A stretch of 14,485 nt of DNA from contig JANQRM010000545.1 of assembly GCA_028284565.1 (NCBI GenBank), positions 1 to 14,485 of the forward strand, read 5' to 3'. This document shows positions 1 to 6,817 of this stretch, one piece after another. The position numbers were made by a program, and so were the translations under genes. Each line of letters opens with the position of its first letter. The stretch's first letter is position 1. This DNA is from Anaerolineae bacterium. GTDB lineage: Bacteria; Chloroflexota; Anaerolineae; Aggregatilineales; Phototrophicaceae. The notes under the pieces are model-generated. The model ran no database searches. It saw nothing but the letters and a program-made list of their open reading frames with translations, and was not told where the DNA came from.

Positions 1-237
1 CTAGCCTTTAATCTCTCTGCTGGGACACAATTGGCAGTCAATTGGGATTATGATGAAGAATTGGTGTATCGTAGCCTGTGGACAGTTTCCAATGATTTAC
101 CTGCAGAGTGTATCTGGTTTTATATTGAGCCAAGCGATGCACCTTTTTTGCCGGGAGATTGGATGGCAACGCTCTATGTCGATGGTACACTCGTCAATTC
201 GATTGCCTTTACTATGGGGACGGAATACGGTGGGTAA
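1..237 (+). CDS. 3' end of an unidentified gene (5' end outside window)
   Basis: The reading frame is open from the first base of the window to a TAA at 235-237, giving 78 visible residues. A TTG at 31 could be read as a start, but the frame continues upstream without a stop and there is no ribosome site before it, so this is best taken as the C-terminus of a longer protein. The visible part is rich in aromatic and beta-forming residues (VNWDYDEELVYRSLW, then WFYIEP, then GDWMATLYVDGTLVNSIAF). This resembles the final strands of an extracellular beta-sandwich domain. It has no cysteine pair, membrane helix or catalytic motif. The next gene begins 80 bases downstream on the same strand and is exported, so an envelope role is possible, but I do not recognise the family. 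Confidence 0.6.
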   Translation, partial: LAFNLSAGTQLAVNWDYDEELVYRSLWTVSNDLPAECIWFYIEPSDAPFLPGDWMATLYVDGTLVNSIAFTMGTEYGG

Positions 238-246
238 TCGTCAGAA

Positions 247-273
247 ACGGCGTGGTGGAAACAATTTCGCCGT
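247..273 (+). other. Small inverted repeat between genes
   Basis: ACGGCG at 247-252 is the exact reverse complement of CGCCGT at 268-273, with a 15-base loop. No T-tract follows, so this is not a standard intrinsic terminator. It lies just after the stop codon of the first gene and before the start of the next, and could be a weak terminator, a processing hairpin or chance. Confidence 0.25.
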
Positions 274-304
274 GATAAGATTAGGGTTTGTTTGCAATCA
301 CGCC

Positions 305-309
305 GAGGA
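305..309 (+). promoter_or_regulatory. Ribosome binding site deciding a TTG start
   Basis: GAGGA at 305-309 lies 9 bases before a TTG at 319. The more upstream in-frame TTG at 292 has only AGGG about 5 bases before it. The better spacing and pairing favour initiation at 319, which also leaves a compact signal peptide beginning with two arginines. A second TTG directly follows at 322. Confidence 0.5.
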
Positions 310-318
310 TATGTAGGC

Positions 319-2169
319 TTGTTGCGGCGATGGCTTATCCTATTTGTTATCGTTATCATATTGAGCATGACGTATTGGATTCATGCTCAGGAGGATAGTG
401 AGTCTCCTGAGAATGTCATCTTGCCCCAAAGTGTGTTCGTCCGTGCTGGTCCCGGTTTGTCATTTGTTCCGATTAGTTCGATTACACCAGAAACATCGAT
501 TCGAGCGTTAGCTGTTAGTGCCGATAACGAATGGGTACTGATCACGTTTCCGGGGCGAAAGGGTTGGATTTCACGGAATCTGGTCATTTGGCAAGCGGAT
601 AATCTTAGTTTGTTACCCGTCGTTGATGTGGCTTCCGTCACGCCAATTCCTACAATTGCGAGAAGCCTCACACCAATCTTTTTTCCAACAGAAACACCAT
701 CTGAAAGTTATGTGGTAGTTGATGCAACCAGCGCCTATTTACGTGCTGGTCCGGGACGGGGTTTTCTGCGGTTAGGACAGTTATTCATAGGCGATTTTGT
801 CGAACCTGTTGCCAGAAATGAAGATGCTTCTTGGGTCATGATACGCTTTGAAGACGGCTTTGCATGGATAGCTTTTAATTTGGTGTTGTGGCAAGAAGAT
901 ATTGAATTGTTGCCCATCATCTCAATAGATGATTTGACCCCGACTTTGACTTTTACACCGTCAAGTACGCCTACATCTACTACAACACCAACAGCTACTT
1001 TTACGCCAACCTTCACGTTTACACCAACCAATACCTCAACGTCTACATTTACACCGACATCGACAGCAACACCGTCATTCACATCGACACCAACAGCAAC
1101 CTATACCCCCACATTTACGACTACCGCGACTTCGACATCTACGGCAACATTAACATCCACGAGTACTTCAACGTTTACATTTACACCTACGTTGACAGAA
1201 ACACCGAGTCCAACGCTGACGCTGACACCGACCTATACCCACACATTAACGAAGACACCAACGTCGACACTACTACCTACAGAAACGAATGCACCAGAAA
1301 GCGCCGGTTCAGTTTCGGAAGCAACGGCGACAGTCACTGCAACAGAAACACCACTTCCGACCTCAACGTGGACAACAACGCAGTCTCCAACGGAGACAGA
1401 AACTGATATTCCAACCCCAACCTCTACGGCAACGGAGACATGGACTGACGAGCCAAGCGAAACCCCGAATCCCACAGCAACTCCAACAGATGTACCAACG
1501 GAAACCCTTACACCGACATTTACGGAAACAGCAATTCCAACTGACCTTCCCAGTGATACGCCGAGTCCTACAGAGACCGCGACAGAAATTGCTGGAACAT
1601 CTGTCGCAAGTGGGGCGGTTGTTGAAACACCTGAAAGTACAGAATTATCCCCAAGCTCTACCCCTTCACCTAAAGTGACGGAAGTAGTCGTTGGTGTAGA
1701 CACTACTGACGCGAATGACTCAGCAGATGCAACTGAACCCGATTCACGTTTTCCAGTCGAAGCAGTCATTGCGCTTGGGATATTGCTCGCAATTTTGATT
1801 TATGTGGCGATGTATTGGAATGCCAGCATTGTCGCTCGACGATATACTGATGGTTTTGTCATTGATGATTGTCCAGTATGTGGGCGAGGGCAGTTGCACA
1901 TTGAAGCCAAACATGAGCGTTCTTTTGGGATGCCACGAGTACGGCACACAGTCCGGTGTGATGAATGTCGATCTGTCTTGCGCGAAACTGGTACTCGTCG
2001 CTGGCGATATGCAGTAGACCCTGCCGAAAATCAAGTGTTGTATGATCGGTATAATGGACGAGAGATTATGACGGGCGAGATTGCCTCGTTGTTGGTTGAT
2101 CGTTCTAAAACACAAGGTAAGACAACTATTCCAGAGTTTGTAGATTCTGATGAAAACCCTGAAACGTAA
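319..2169 (+). CDS. Membrane-spanning SH3b protein with Thr/Pro stalk and inside zinc ribbon
   Basis: The protein has 616 residues from the TTG at 319 (625 if translation starts at TTG 292). In order: an N-terminal signal or anchor helix (about 3-20, with a possible cleavage in HA|QED); two SH3b-like modules (about 32-96 and 132-196), each with an RAGPG turn and a W...I.F..G..WI core; a stalk of about 260 residues (205-466) made almost only of Thr, Pro, Ser and Glu; one membrane helix (about 479-501); and a cytoplasmic tail with Cys pairs CPVC (518/521) and CDEC (547/550), a likely zinc ribbon. SH3b domains commonly bind cell-wall peptides, so I infer that the outside part contacts the wall while the ribbon binds a partner or nucleic acid inside. 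The last 20 bases overlap the M23 peptidase gene, implying coupled translation. The stalk may be O-glycosylated. No enzymatic motif is visible and the overall family is unnamed to me. Confidence 0.8.
   Translation: MLRRWLILFVIVIILSMTYWIHAQEDSESPENVILPQSVFVRAGPGLSFVPISSITPETSIRALAVSADNEWVLITFPGRKGWISRNLVIWQADNLSLLPVVDVASVTPIPTIARSLTPIFFPTETPSESYVVVDATSAYLRAGPGRGFLRLGQLFIGDFVEPVARNEDASWVMIRFEDGFAWIAFNLVLWQEDIELLPIISIDDLTPTLTFTPSSTPTSTTTPTATFTPTFTFTPTNTSTSTFTPTSTATPSFTSTPTATYTPTFTTTATSTSTATLTSTSTSTFTFTPTLTETPSPTLTLTPTYTHTLTKTPTSTLLPTETNAPESAGSVSEATATVTATETPLPTSTWTTTQSPTETETDIPTPTSTATETWTDEPSETPNPTATPTDVPTETLTPTFTETAIPTDLPSDTPSPTETATEIAGTSVASGAVVETPESTELSPSSTPSPKVTEVVVGVDTTDANDSADATEPDSRFPVEAVIALGILLAILIYVAMYWNASIVARRYTDGFVIDDCPVCGRGQLHIEAKHERSFGMPRVRHTVRCDECRSVLRETGTRRWRYAVDPAENQVLYDRYNGREIMTGEIASLLVDRSKTQGKTTIPEFVDSDENPET
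412..942 (+). repeat. Tandem duplication of an extended SH3b module, exactly 300-base period
   Basis: Two protein modules in this gene repeat at an offset of exactly 100 residues. The RAGPG turn recurs, and so does the block after the domain: NLVIWQADNLSLLPVV in the first copy and NLVLWQEDIELLPII in the second. In the DNA, CGTGCTGGTCC starts at 442 and again at 742. The repeated unit therefore extends beyond the usual SH3b core to include an NLV.WQ.D...LP arm and a TP-rich join. The copies have diverged, so the duplication is not recent. Confidence 0.7.
931..1720 (+). repeat. Low-complexity Thr/Pro-coding tract
   Basis: This coding stretch is dominated by ACA, ACG, ACC, CCA and CCG codons and encodes irregular TPT, TST and TET units. 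The units vary and there is no exact nucleotide period, so it behaves as a protein-level stalk rather than a DNA satellite. It produces long, meaningless Val/Gly/Ser-rich open frames on the opposite strand. The second half is richer in Glu and Asp than the first, making the membrane-proximal part of the stalk more acidic. Confidence 0.75.
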
Positions 2170-3097
2170 TTCTCGACGTTTGAACATCTTGATATTGATT
2201 TTCTTCCTGAGCCTAATTCTGTCAGGCTTTTTTTCGCTTACACAAATCACAATTGCTCAAGAAGCAACATCAGAACCTGCTATCTCACCCGAGGTAACCG
2301 AAGAGCCACCACAAGACCATCATATTTTGGAACGCCCGATACCATTGCGTGAGAGTAAAGTCCATTGGGCTGACCGAACCTATCCTTATGGCAGTACTCG
2401 ATTTGGTACATTACAAAGTCATTTGGGTGTCGATTTCACAAATAATCGCTTTACCCCTGTCGAGGCATCGGCAGATGGCGATGTGATTTTTGCTGGCAAT
2501 GATTCAGAGACTTTGATAGGTCCTCGTCATGATTTCTATGGCAATGTAGTCATTTTGTCACATGAGATTGAAACCCACGATGGTCTACAGCTCTTTACGC
2601 TCTACGGTCACTTGGAAGAGGTGCTGATTACGGAAGGAGAAGAGGTGCTAGCTGGAGACCGTCTTGGAACAGTTGGAAGTTCAGGTATTGCAATTGGGGC
2701 ACATCTTCACTTTGAAGTTCGGGTAGGTTCACCTTTTGATTATACAGCGACTCGTAATCCTGAATTGTGGTTACAACACTACATCAATCATGGTACGTTA
2801 GCTGGGCGGGTTGTCGATTTACATGGCAACGTGATTTCTGACCAAGAGATACTTGTCCGTGCAGATGGCTTTCAACGTGATGTGTTTACCTACAATGCCG
2901 AAATGGTCAATAGTGACCCCGTATGGCAGGAGAATTTCTTGTTAGGGGATGTTCCTGCGGGGGAATATGTTGTTACGATTCGTGGACAAGGTGGCAGTTT
3001 CCTTTACCGCAATACAGTGATGGTCCATCCTTATGAAACGACTTGGCTAGAAATTGAAGTCGCTCCGCCTGTAGTCGAAGAGGTGGATGGGGAGTAA
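2150..3097 (+). CDS. Exported M23 family (LytM-type) metallopeptidase
   Basis: A 315-residue protein likely to cut peptide cross-links of peptidoglycan outside the cell. It starts with a basic stretch and a hydrophobic helix (about 11-36) ending ITIA|QEA, a plausible signal peptidase I site. The M23 domain covers about 75-200: the HLGVD motif gives H91 and D95, LYGH gives H154, and HLHFE gives H185 and H187. In LytM relatives the first His, the Asp and the last His bind zinc and the other two are catalytic. All are present, so it should be active, unlike degenerate M23 regulators. Residues about 216-303 form a beta-sandwich resembling carboxypeptidase-regulatory or CarboxypepD_reg-like domains (G.V.D..G..I......V, then DVPAGEYVVTIRG). 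The ATG lies inside the end of the upstream SH3b gene (20-base overlap), so the two are probably made together and may work together on the wall. No lipobox and no C-terminal anchor. Confidence 0.9.
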   Translation: MKTLKRNSRRLNILILIFFLSLILSGFFSLTQITIAQEATSEPAISPEVTEEPPQDHHILERPIPLRESKVHWADRTYPYGSTRFGTLQSHLGVDFTNNRFTPVEASADGDVIFAGNDSETLIGPRHDFYGNVVILSHEIETHDGLQLFTLYGHLEEVLITEGEEVLAGDRLGTVGSSGIAIGAHLHFEVRVGSPFDYTATRNPELWLQHYINHGTLAGRVVDLHGNVISDQEILVRADGFQRDVFTYNAEMVNSDPVWQENFLLGDVPAGEYVVTIRGQGGSFLYRNTVMVHPYETTWLEIEVAPPVVEEVDGE

Positions 3098-3116
3098 CAA
3101 GTATCTGCTACTCCCC
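3089..3116. terminator. Hairpin between convergent genes
   Basis: GGGGAGTA (3089-3096) pairs perfectly with TACTCCCC (3109-3116) around a 12-base loop. The stem contains the TAA of the M23 peptidase gene, and the convergent gene stops at 3127. There is no T-tract on either side, so it is not a textbook intrinsic terminator, but its position suggests it ends or protects both transcripts. Confidence 0.5.
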
Positions 3117-3126
3117 GATTGCTGAC

Positions 3127-5283
3127 TTAGGGTTGATAGACTTTATAGGTGAGTGTGATTTGACCACCAGAGATAACACTATCTACGTGCATTGCTCCAA
3201 AGTTGCCTTCTGCTGTGACAATCCCAATATAAGCGTTATTGAGTAACGCGACATTGAGGTTGTAGACATTGGCTTTTGATGTGTCGATCATGCCATAATG
3301 TATTTCTTGTAAGGAATTGGCATTCTCGATGATATACATCCCTGAACCCGGCGGTGGAGCAATGAAATCGAGCGAATTGCCAGCTCCATTCCACATCACA
3401 TCATTCGTACCTGCGCCCTCCAAATTGAGCGTACCACCCGGATTGAGAATGATTGTACCAGTGTTGAGAATCGGTCTGTCGACCATGTAGTTATAGGTGA
3501 ATGTGTTGTTATTAGCTTCTCCTGCAGGACCTTCATTAACCTGATTGTTCAAATCGGCAATGATAAGAATGCTTTGCGGACCGGTTGCCGATGTCAGTGT
3601 GGTATTTAGCGTCACCACCAATTCTTGTCCGGGAGCAAGTCCTGGGATATTCGTGGCGTTATAATTGCCATCGGGTTGGAACGTTGTGGCAACCGCAAAG
3701 GGACCAGCAGGTAAGCTCCCTTGATTGCGAACGGTGACATTTAAGCTAAATGGGAATCCGAGTGTGATATTGGTTGGAGTTGCATTGACAATCACTACAT
3801 CAGCTACAGGGGCAACCGTTGGTGTTGCTGTAGCGGGTGGCGGAGTCGGTGTAGGTGGTGGTGCGATGACAGGAACGGTATTGCGGTCTCCGAAAGTATC
3901 CAAGAGGAAGGTTGCCAACCAGCCTTGTTGTCCACGATAGTTAATCACCACCCAAGAGAAATCAACCGTGGCACCGATAACCCGTACTTGTTCCCCTTCT
4001 TGTAGCTGTCCCAAAATATCATAATCAGTGCTAGGTCCGGTTCGAACATTTTGTACAGCACTCCGAATGGTTGCGGTAAAGCCATCAGGTGTGGCAGTGG
4101 GTATGGGAGTCTGGGTCAAAACAATGCTGTCAGGTTCGTCTTCCGGTATACGCTCGCCATTAATGTAGCGTGCAATCACTTGGGGTACTCCGAAGGCATT
4201 TATCTCGGTAATGACGACATTGGTACTCATCTCCCCAACTGACAAATCGGCTGGGCTAAGGATACCTTGTACCCCCTCAAAATTTTGTATTTGAGCGAGA
4301 TTGTCTTGCAAACTTCCTGCCTGACCGATAGCTTGAGCAAGTAGATAAATTGAATCGTAACCAGCCGCAGAAATTGGACCGGGTATTTGCCCAAATGTCC
4401 GGACAAAATTGTTCATGAATAGCGTGCTAATGTCGTCGGTAGTCGTGAATGCCCAAGTATTGCCATTTAAAATCCCAGCAAGTGAACTAATTGGCAAACC
4501 TGCTTGGAAGGTCTCAGCAGTGGCTCTATCATAGACAAAACGCCCTTGCCATCCTCCACTCCGAAGCGCAATGTACAGTTCTCGCGCTAAATCCGGCGGA
4601 CCAAATGTCGCCACCACTTGCGGATTGCTATTGATAATCGAGTCAGCAATGCGTTCCGAATTATTGTTGGTGGGGTCATACAGGAAGGATTGAGGTGCAA
4701 TGTTGAGTGGTGACAAAGCTGTTGCAAAGCCAATGACACTGGCAGTACTTTCGACATCAAACTGAACAGTAGCGATAGACGACACACCAACATCACTGAC
4801 CAAGTAATTGGCAAGTGCTGTACCGATTAGTCGTTGTTGAGTGCGAGAACGGAAGACTAAGTTGGACGTATCTTGTATCAATAGTGTATCGTCAGTTGCA
4901 GGCGATAAGATGGGGACATTCAAGGTTTGTAGTGTAGAAATGCCTTGTAGGGCGACTTCATTGTTTGAAGGTCCAATCACAGCAATGACACTCGCTTGAT
5001 TGATATTTGCTATAGATGCTTCCAACGTGTCAGTTGGCTGTACCACAAGTTCAAGACGGAAGCGTGTTCCATCCGCACCTTCAACCCCACCGAGTGCATT
5101 CAGTTCAGAGACTGCGAGTTGCGCCCCCATACTCAGCGGTCCCGTTTCTGTGCCAAGTACACCAATACGGAAAACGGGTTGATTTTGAGCTTGCGGAATG
5201 CTGAACACGCCAACAAATAACAGCAAGAAGGTGAGGCAAAAAAATATACGAAGCGATTTTGGGAAAAATGACTGTCGTAACAT
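3127..5283 (-). CDS. Exported periplasmic-binding-like protein with SH3b and CARDB-like domains
   Basis: The product has 718 residues. Start: ATG at 5283 is preceded by GGAAAA at close spacing and begins a classic signal peptide (about 1-33); an upstream in-frame TTG at 5319 would put extra residues before it and is disfavoured. Residues about 36-378 match the type I periplasmic binding fold of branched-chain amino-acid receptors (Peripla_BP_6): FRIGVLGTETGPLSMGAQLA at the start, then VIGPSNNEVALQG, and AAGYDSIYLLAQAI near the end. An SH3b domain follows (about 402-462, with NVRTGPS and GQQGWLA), then a Pro/Thr linker, a CARDB-like beta-sandwich (about 492-598, with VRNQGSLPAGPF and LAPGQELVV), and an unassigned beta-rich C-terminus (599-718). 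There is no lipobox cysteine and no permease or ATPase gene beside it, so ligand uptake is not supported. A secreted ligand-sensing or wall-associated binding protein is more likely. The ligand cannot be read from the sequence. Confidence 0.85.
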   Translation of the reverse strand: MLRQSFFPKSLRIFFCLTFLLLFVGVFSIPQAQNQPVFRIGVLGTETGPLSMGAQLAVSELNALGGVEGADGTRFRLELVVQPTDTLEASIANINQASVIAVIGPSNNEVALQGISTLQTLNVPILSPATDDTLLIQDTSNLVFRSRTQQRLIGTALANYLVSDVGVSSIATVQFDVESTASVIGFATALSPLNIAPQSFLYDPTNNNSERIADSIINSNPQVVATFGPPDLARELYIALRSGGWQGRFVYDRATAETFQAGLPISSLAGILNGNTWAFTTTDDISTLFMNNFVRTFGQIPGPISAAGYDSIYLLAQAIGQAGSLQDNLAQIQNFEGVQGILSPADLSVGEMSTNVVITEINAFGVPQVIARYINGERIPEDEPDSIVLTQTPIPTATPDGFTATIRSAVQNVRTGPSTDYDILGQLQEGEQVRVIGATVDFSWVVINYRGQQGWLATFLLDTFGDRNTVPVIAPPPTPTPPPATATPTVAPVADVVIVNATPTNITLGFPFSLNVTVRNQGSLPAGPFAVATTFQPDGNYNATNIPGLAPGQELVVTLNTTLTSATGPQSILIIADLNNQVNEGPAGEANNNTFTYNYMVDRPILNTGTIILNPGGTLNLEGAGTNDVMWNGAGNSLDFIAPPPGSGMYIIENANSLQEIHYGMIDTSKANVYNLNVALLNNAYIGIVTAEGNFGAMHVDSVISGGQITLTYKVYQP

Positions 5284-5323
5284 AGGTTTTCCATTCGTCA
5301 ATATGAATAGGAAGATCAATCCG

Positions 5324-5353
5324 AGTATAACGGTAATTTAAGACATTGGGCAA
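5324..5353 (-). promoter_or_regulatory. Candidate promoter for the binding-protein gene
   Basis: Read on the - strand: TTGCCC (5353-5348), an 18-base spacer, then TATACT (5329-5324), which matches the -10 consensus in 5 of 6 positions. Transcription would start near 5317, about 34 bases before the ATG at 5283. It would exclude initiation at the in-frame TTG at 5319. Confidence 0.45.
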
Positions 5354-5373
5354 ATATGTGAATGTATCCTAAC

Positions 5374-5401
5374 TTGATTTTCATGTTTTGGATGACTATA
5401 C
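5374..5401 (+). promoter_or_regulatory. Candidate promoter for the metallo-beta-lactamase-fold gene and greA
   Basis: TTGATT (5374-5379), a 16-base spacer, then TATACT (5396-5401). RNA would begin near 5408, before the ATG at 5439 but after the upstream in-frame TTG at 5388, so it helps to choose the ATG. It diverges from the promoter at 5324-5353, and both use the same -10 hexamer. Confidence 0.45.
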
Positions 5402-5438
5402 TTTTGTACCCTTTATTCAAATTATTTTCATAGACTTT

Positions 5439-6257
5439 ATGCAACGCGAACGGGTTACAGAAGATATTTATGTGTTTAAGAGTCAGGCTTATGCACAAGT
5501 CACAGCGGGCTTAGTAGTAACATCTGTTGGGGCAGTGGTCATTGATACCTTACTCTATCCAGACGAAAGTCGGCAGATATATCAGTTTATCACTGAACGA
5601 CTGGGGTTAAATGTTCGCTACGTCATCAACACCCATTTCCACGCAGACCATACAACGGGAACCTGCCTTTTCCCGGATGCTCAAGTGGTATCCCATCGAC
5701 TATGTCGTGAGCTGTTAGATACACGAGGACGAGATAGCTTACAAAGTCTTAAGTCTTCATCCCCTGAATTTGAACAGATGGAATTGCGTTTACCCAACTT
5801 GGTCTTTAACGACCAAATGACCCTCATAGTAGGCAATAAGTCCTTTAAGATGTGGTCATCTCCGGGACATAGTGATGATTGTATCGTGTGTCTTGTCGAA
5901 GAAGAGCAAGTGCTGTTCGCGTCTGATACGGTGATGGCTCTGCCGTATTTTGTCGGTGGCAGTTATGATGATTTCGTGCAATCACTTGAACATCTTCAGA
6001 CAATGAGTTTTGAACACATCGTGCAAGGGCATGGTGAGATTATATTGCGTGGGGAAGTCCAACAGAAGATTGCGAAGGATATTGATTATCTGAAAAGACT
6101 CAAGCAATTGGTCACTGATGCCTTATCTGCTAGGGATAGCCAACAAGCCCTTGATGCGATTAATTTGGAGTCTTGCGGGATGAGCCGAATCCTACTCAAT
6201 GGAGATGGCGAAAAGCTCCATCGACAAAATGTGAATGCCCTAGCGAAAAATTGTTAA
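5439..6257 (+). CDS. Metallo-beta-lactamase-fold hydrolase
   Basis: A 272-residue protein from the ATG at 5439; no strong ribosome site is visible, but the sequence from here aligns with the usual N-terminus of this fold (ERVTEDIYVF). The metal-binding set is complete: HFHADH gives H66, H68, D70 and H71, SPGHS gives H144, ASDT gives D163, and QGHGE gives H198. This matches the two-metal site of the glyoxalase II-like / MBL superfamily. After the core is a helical tail (about 203-272). There is no signal peptide, so it is cytoplasmic. The substrate is not determined: a thioester, lactone or phosphoester hydrolase are all possible, and features of RNase Z or of the beta-CASP nucleases are not seen. 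The stop is 26 bases before greA and no terminator lies between, so the two are probably co-transcribed. Confidence 0.87.
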   Translation: MQRERVTEDIYVFKSQAYAQVTAGLVVTSVGAVVIDTLLYPDESRQIYQFITERLGLNVRYVINTHFHADHTTGTCLFPDAQVVSHRLCRELLDTRGRDSLQSLKSSSPEFEQMELRLPNLVFNDQMTLIVGNKSFKMWSSPGHSDDCIVCLVEEEQVLFASDTVMALPYFVGGSYDDFVQSLEHLQTMSFEHIVQGHGEIILRGEVQQKIAKDIDYLKRLKQLVTDALSARDSQQALDAINLESCGMSRILLNGDGEKLHRQNVNALAKNC

Positions 6258-6271
6258 TTATTCAAGAAGTT

Positions 6272-6276
6272 AAGGA
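6272..6276 (+). promoter_or_regulatory. Ribosome binding site of greA
   Basis: AAGGA at 6272-6276 lies 7 bases before the ATG at 6284. It fixes the greA start there; the reading frame is open further upstream into the previous gene but should not be used. Confidence 0.75.
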
Positions 6277-6283
6277 CTATCTT

Positions 6284-6754
6284 ATGTCTGACGATATTAC
6301 CTATTTAACAGAAGACGGTGCAGAAGAGTTAAGACGTGAACTACAGGAACTGGTCGAGGTGCGTCGTCCTGAACTTGCTCAAAAACTCAAAGAAGCTGTG
6401 GCACAAGGCGATTTGAAAGAGAACGCCGATTATCACGATGCTAAAGAACAACAAGCCTTCATTGAGGGGCGTATCCAACGTCTGCAAGATATTCTCGAAA
6501 AAGCCGAGATTATCATCAATGATGGTCCATCAGATGAAGTACGTATTGGTTCAACAGTGACCATTCGTGAAGAGGGTGAAGATGAAGATGAGACCTATAT
6601 CATCGTTGGTGCGGCAGAGGCGAATCCACGAGAGGGTAAAATTTCACAGAAAAGCCCATTCGGTTCGGCACTGATCGGTGCGAAAAAAGGTGCTAAAGTG
6701 AAAGTCAATACGCCCTCAGGAAACATTACACTCAAGGTCAAGAAGATCGAATAG
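6284..6754 (+). CDS. greA: Transcription elongation factor GreA
   Basis: The product has 156 residues, the normal GreA length. It rescues backtracked RNA polymerase by inserting a coiled coil into the secondary channel and stimulating cleavage of the RNA 3' end. The N-terminal coiled coil (about 8-75) carries the signature GDLKENADYHDAKEQQ, in which the acidic tip residues D43 and E46 position the catalytic metal. The C-terminal FKBP-like domain (about 80-156) contains VRIGSTVTI, then KISQKSPFGSALIGAKKG and a final VKKIE. It follows the MBL-fold gene by 26 bases and is followed by a strong intrinsic terminator, so it is last in a two-gene unit. Complete and ordinary. Confidence 0.97.
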   Translation: MSDDITYLTEDGAEELRRELQELVEVRRPELAQKLKEAVAQGDLKENADYHDAKEQQAFIEGRIQRLQDILEKAEIIINDGPSDEVRIGSTVTIREEGEDEDETYIIVGAAEANPREGKISQKSPFGSALIGAKKGAKVKVNTPSGNITLKVKKIE

Positions 6755-6784
6755 TTTCTGACGATAGTGCCTGCCTAAATAAAG

Positions 6785-6812
6785 AAGCCCCATCGTTTTG
6801 ATAGGGCTTTTT
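6785..6812 (+). terminator. Intrinsic terminator after greA
   Basis: AAGCCCCATC (6785-6794) pairs with GATAGGGCTT (6800-6809) except for one C/A mismatch, with a GTTTT loop, and is followed by a T-run through 6812 and more T at 6814-6816. On the opposite strand the same hairpin is followed by TTT, so it may also end the convergent gene that stops at 6818. Confidence 0.85.
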
Positions 6813-6817
6813 GTTTG

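Noticed and set aside
931..1720. Possible CRISPR or satellite repeat
   Set aside because: There is no constant repeat and spacer length; the units vary and keep the protein frame, so this is a low-complexity coding stalk.
1233..1769. Long open frame on the - strand rich in Val, Gly and Ser (and a similar one at 735-1082)
   Set aside because: It is the mirror of the Thr/Pro codon tract; periodic ACN/CCN codons read backwards give GTN/GGN without stops. No ribosome site or domain.
3127..5283. Component of an amino-acid ABC importer
   Set aside because: No permease or ATPase gene is in the window and the protein lacks a lipobox, so only the binding fold can be claimed.
5284..5319. Upstream TTG start for the binding protein
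   Set aside because: It would add 12 residues before a clean signal peptide; ATG 5283 has a ribosome site and a promoter placed to suit it.
5388..5438. Upstream TTG start for the MBL-fold protein
   Set aside because: A candidate -10 box lies within this stretch, no ribosome site precedes it, and family proteins begin near the ATG at 5439.
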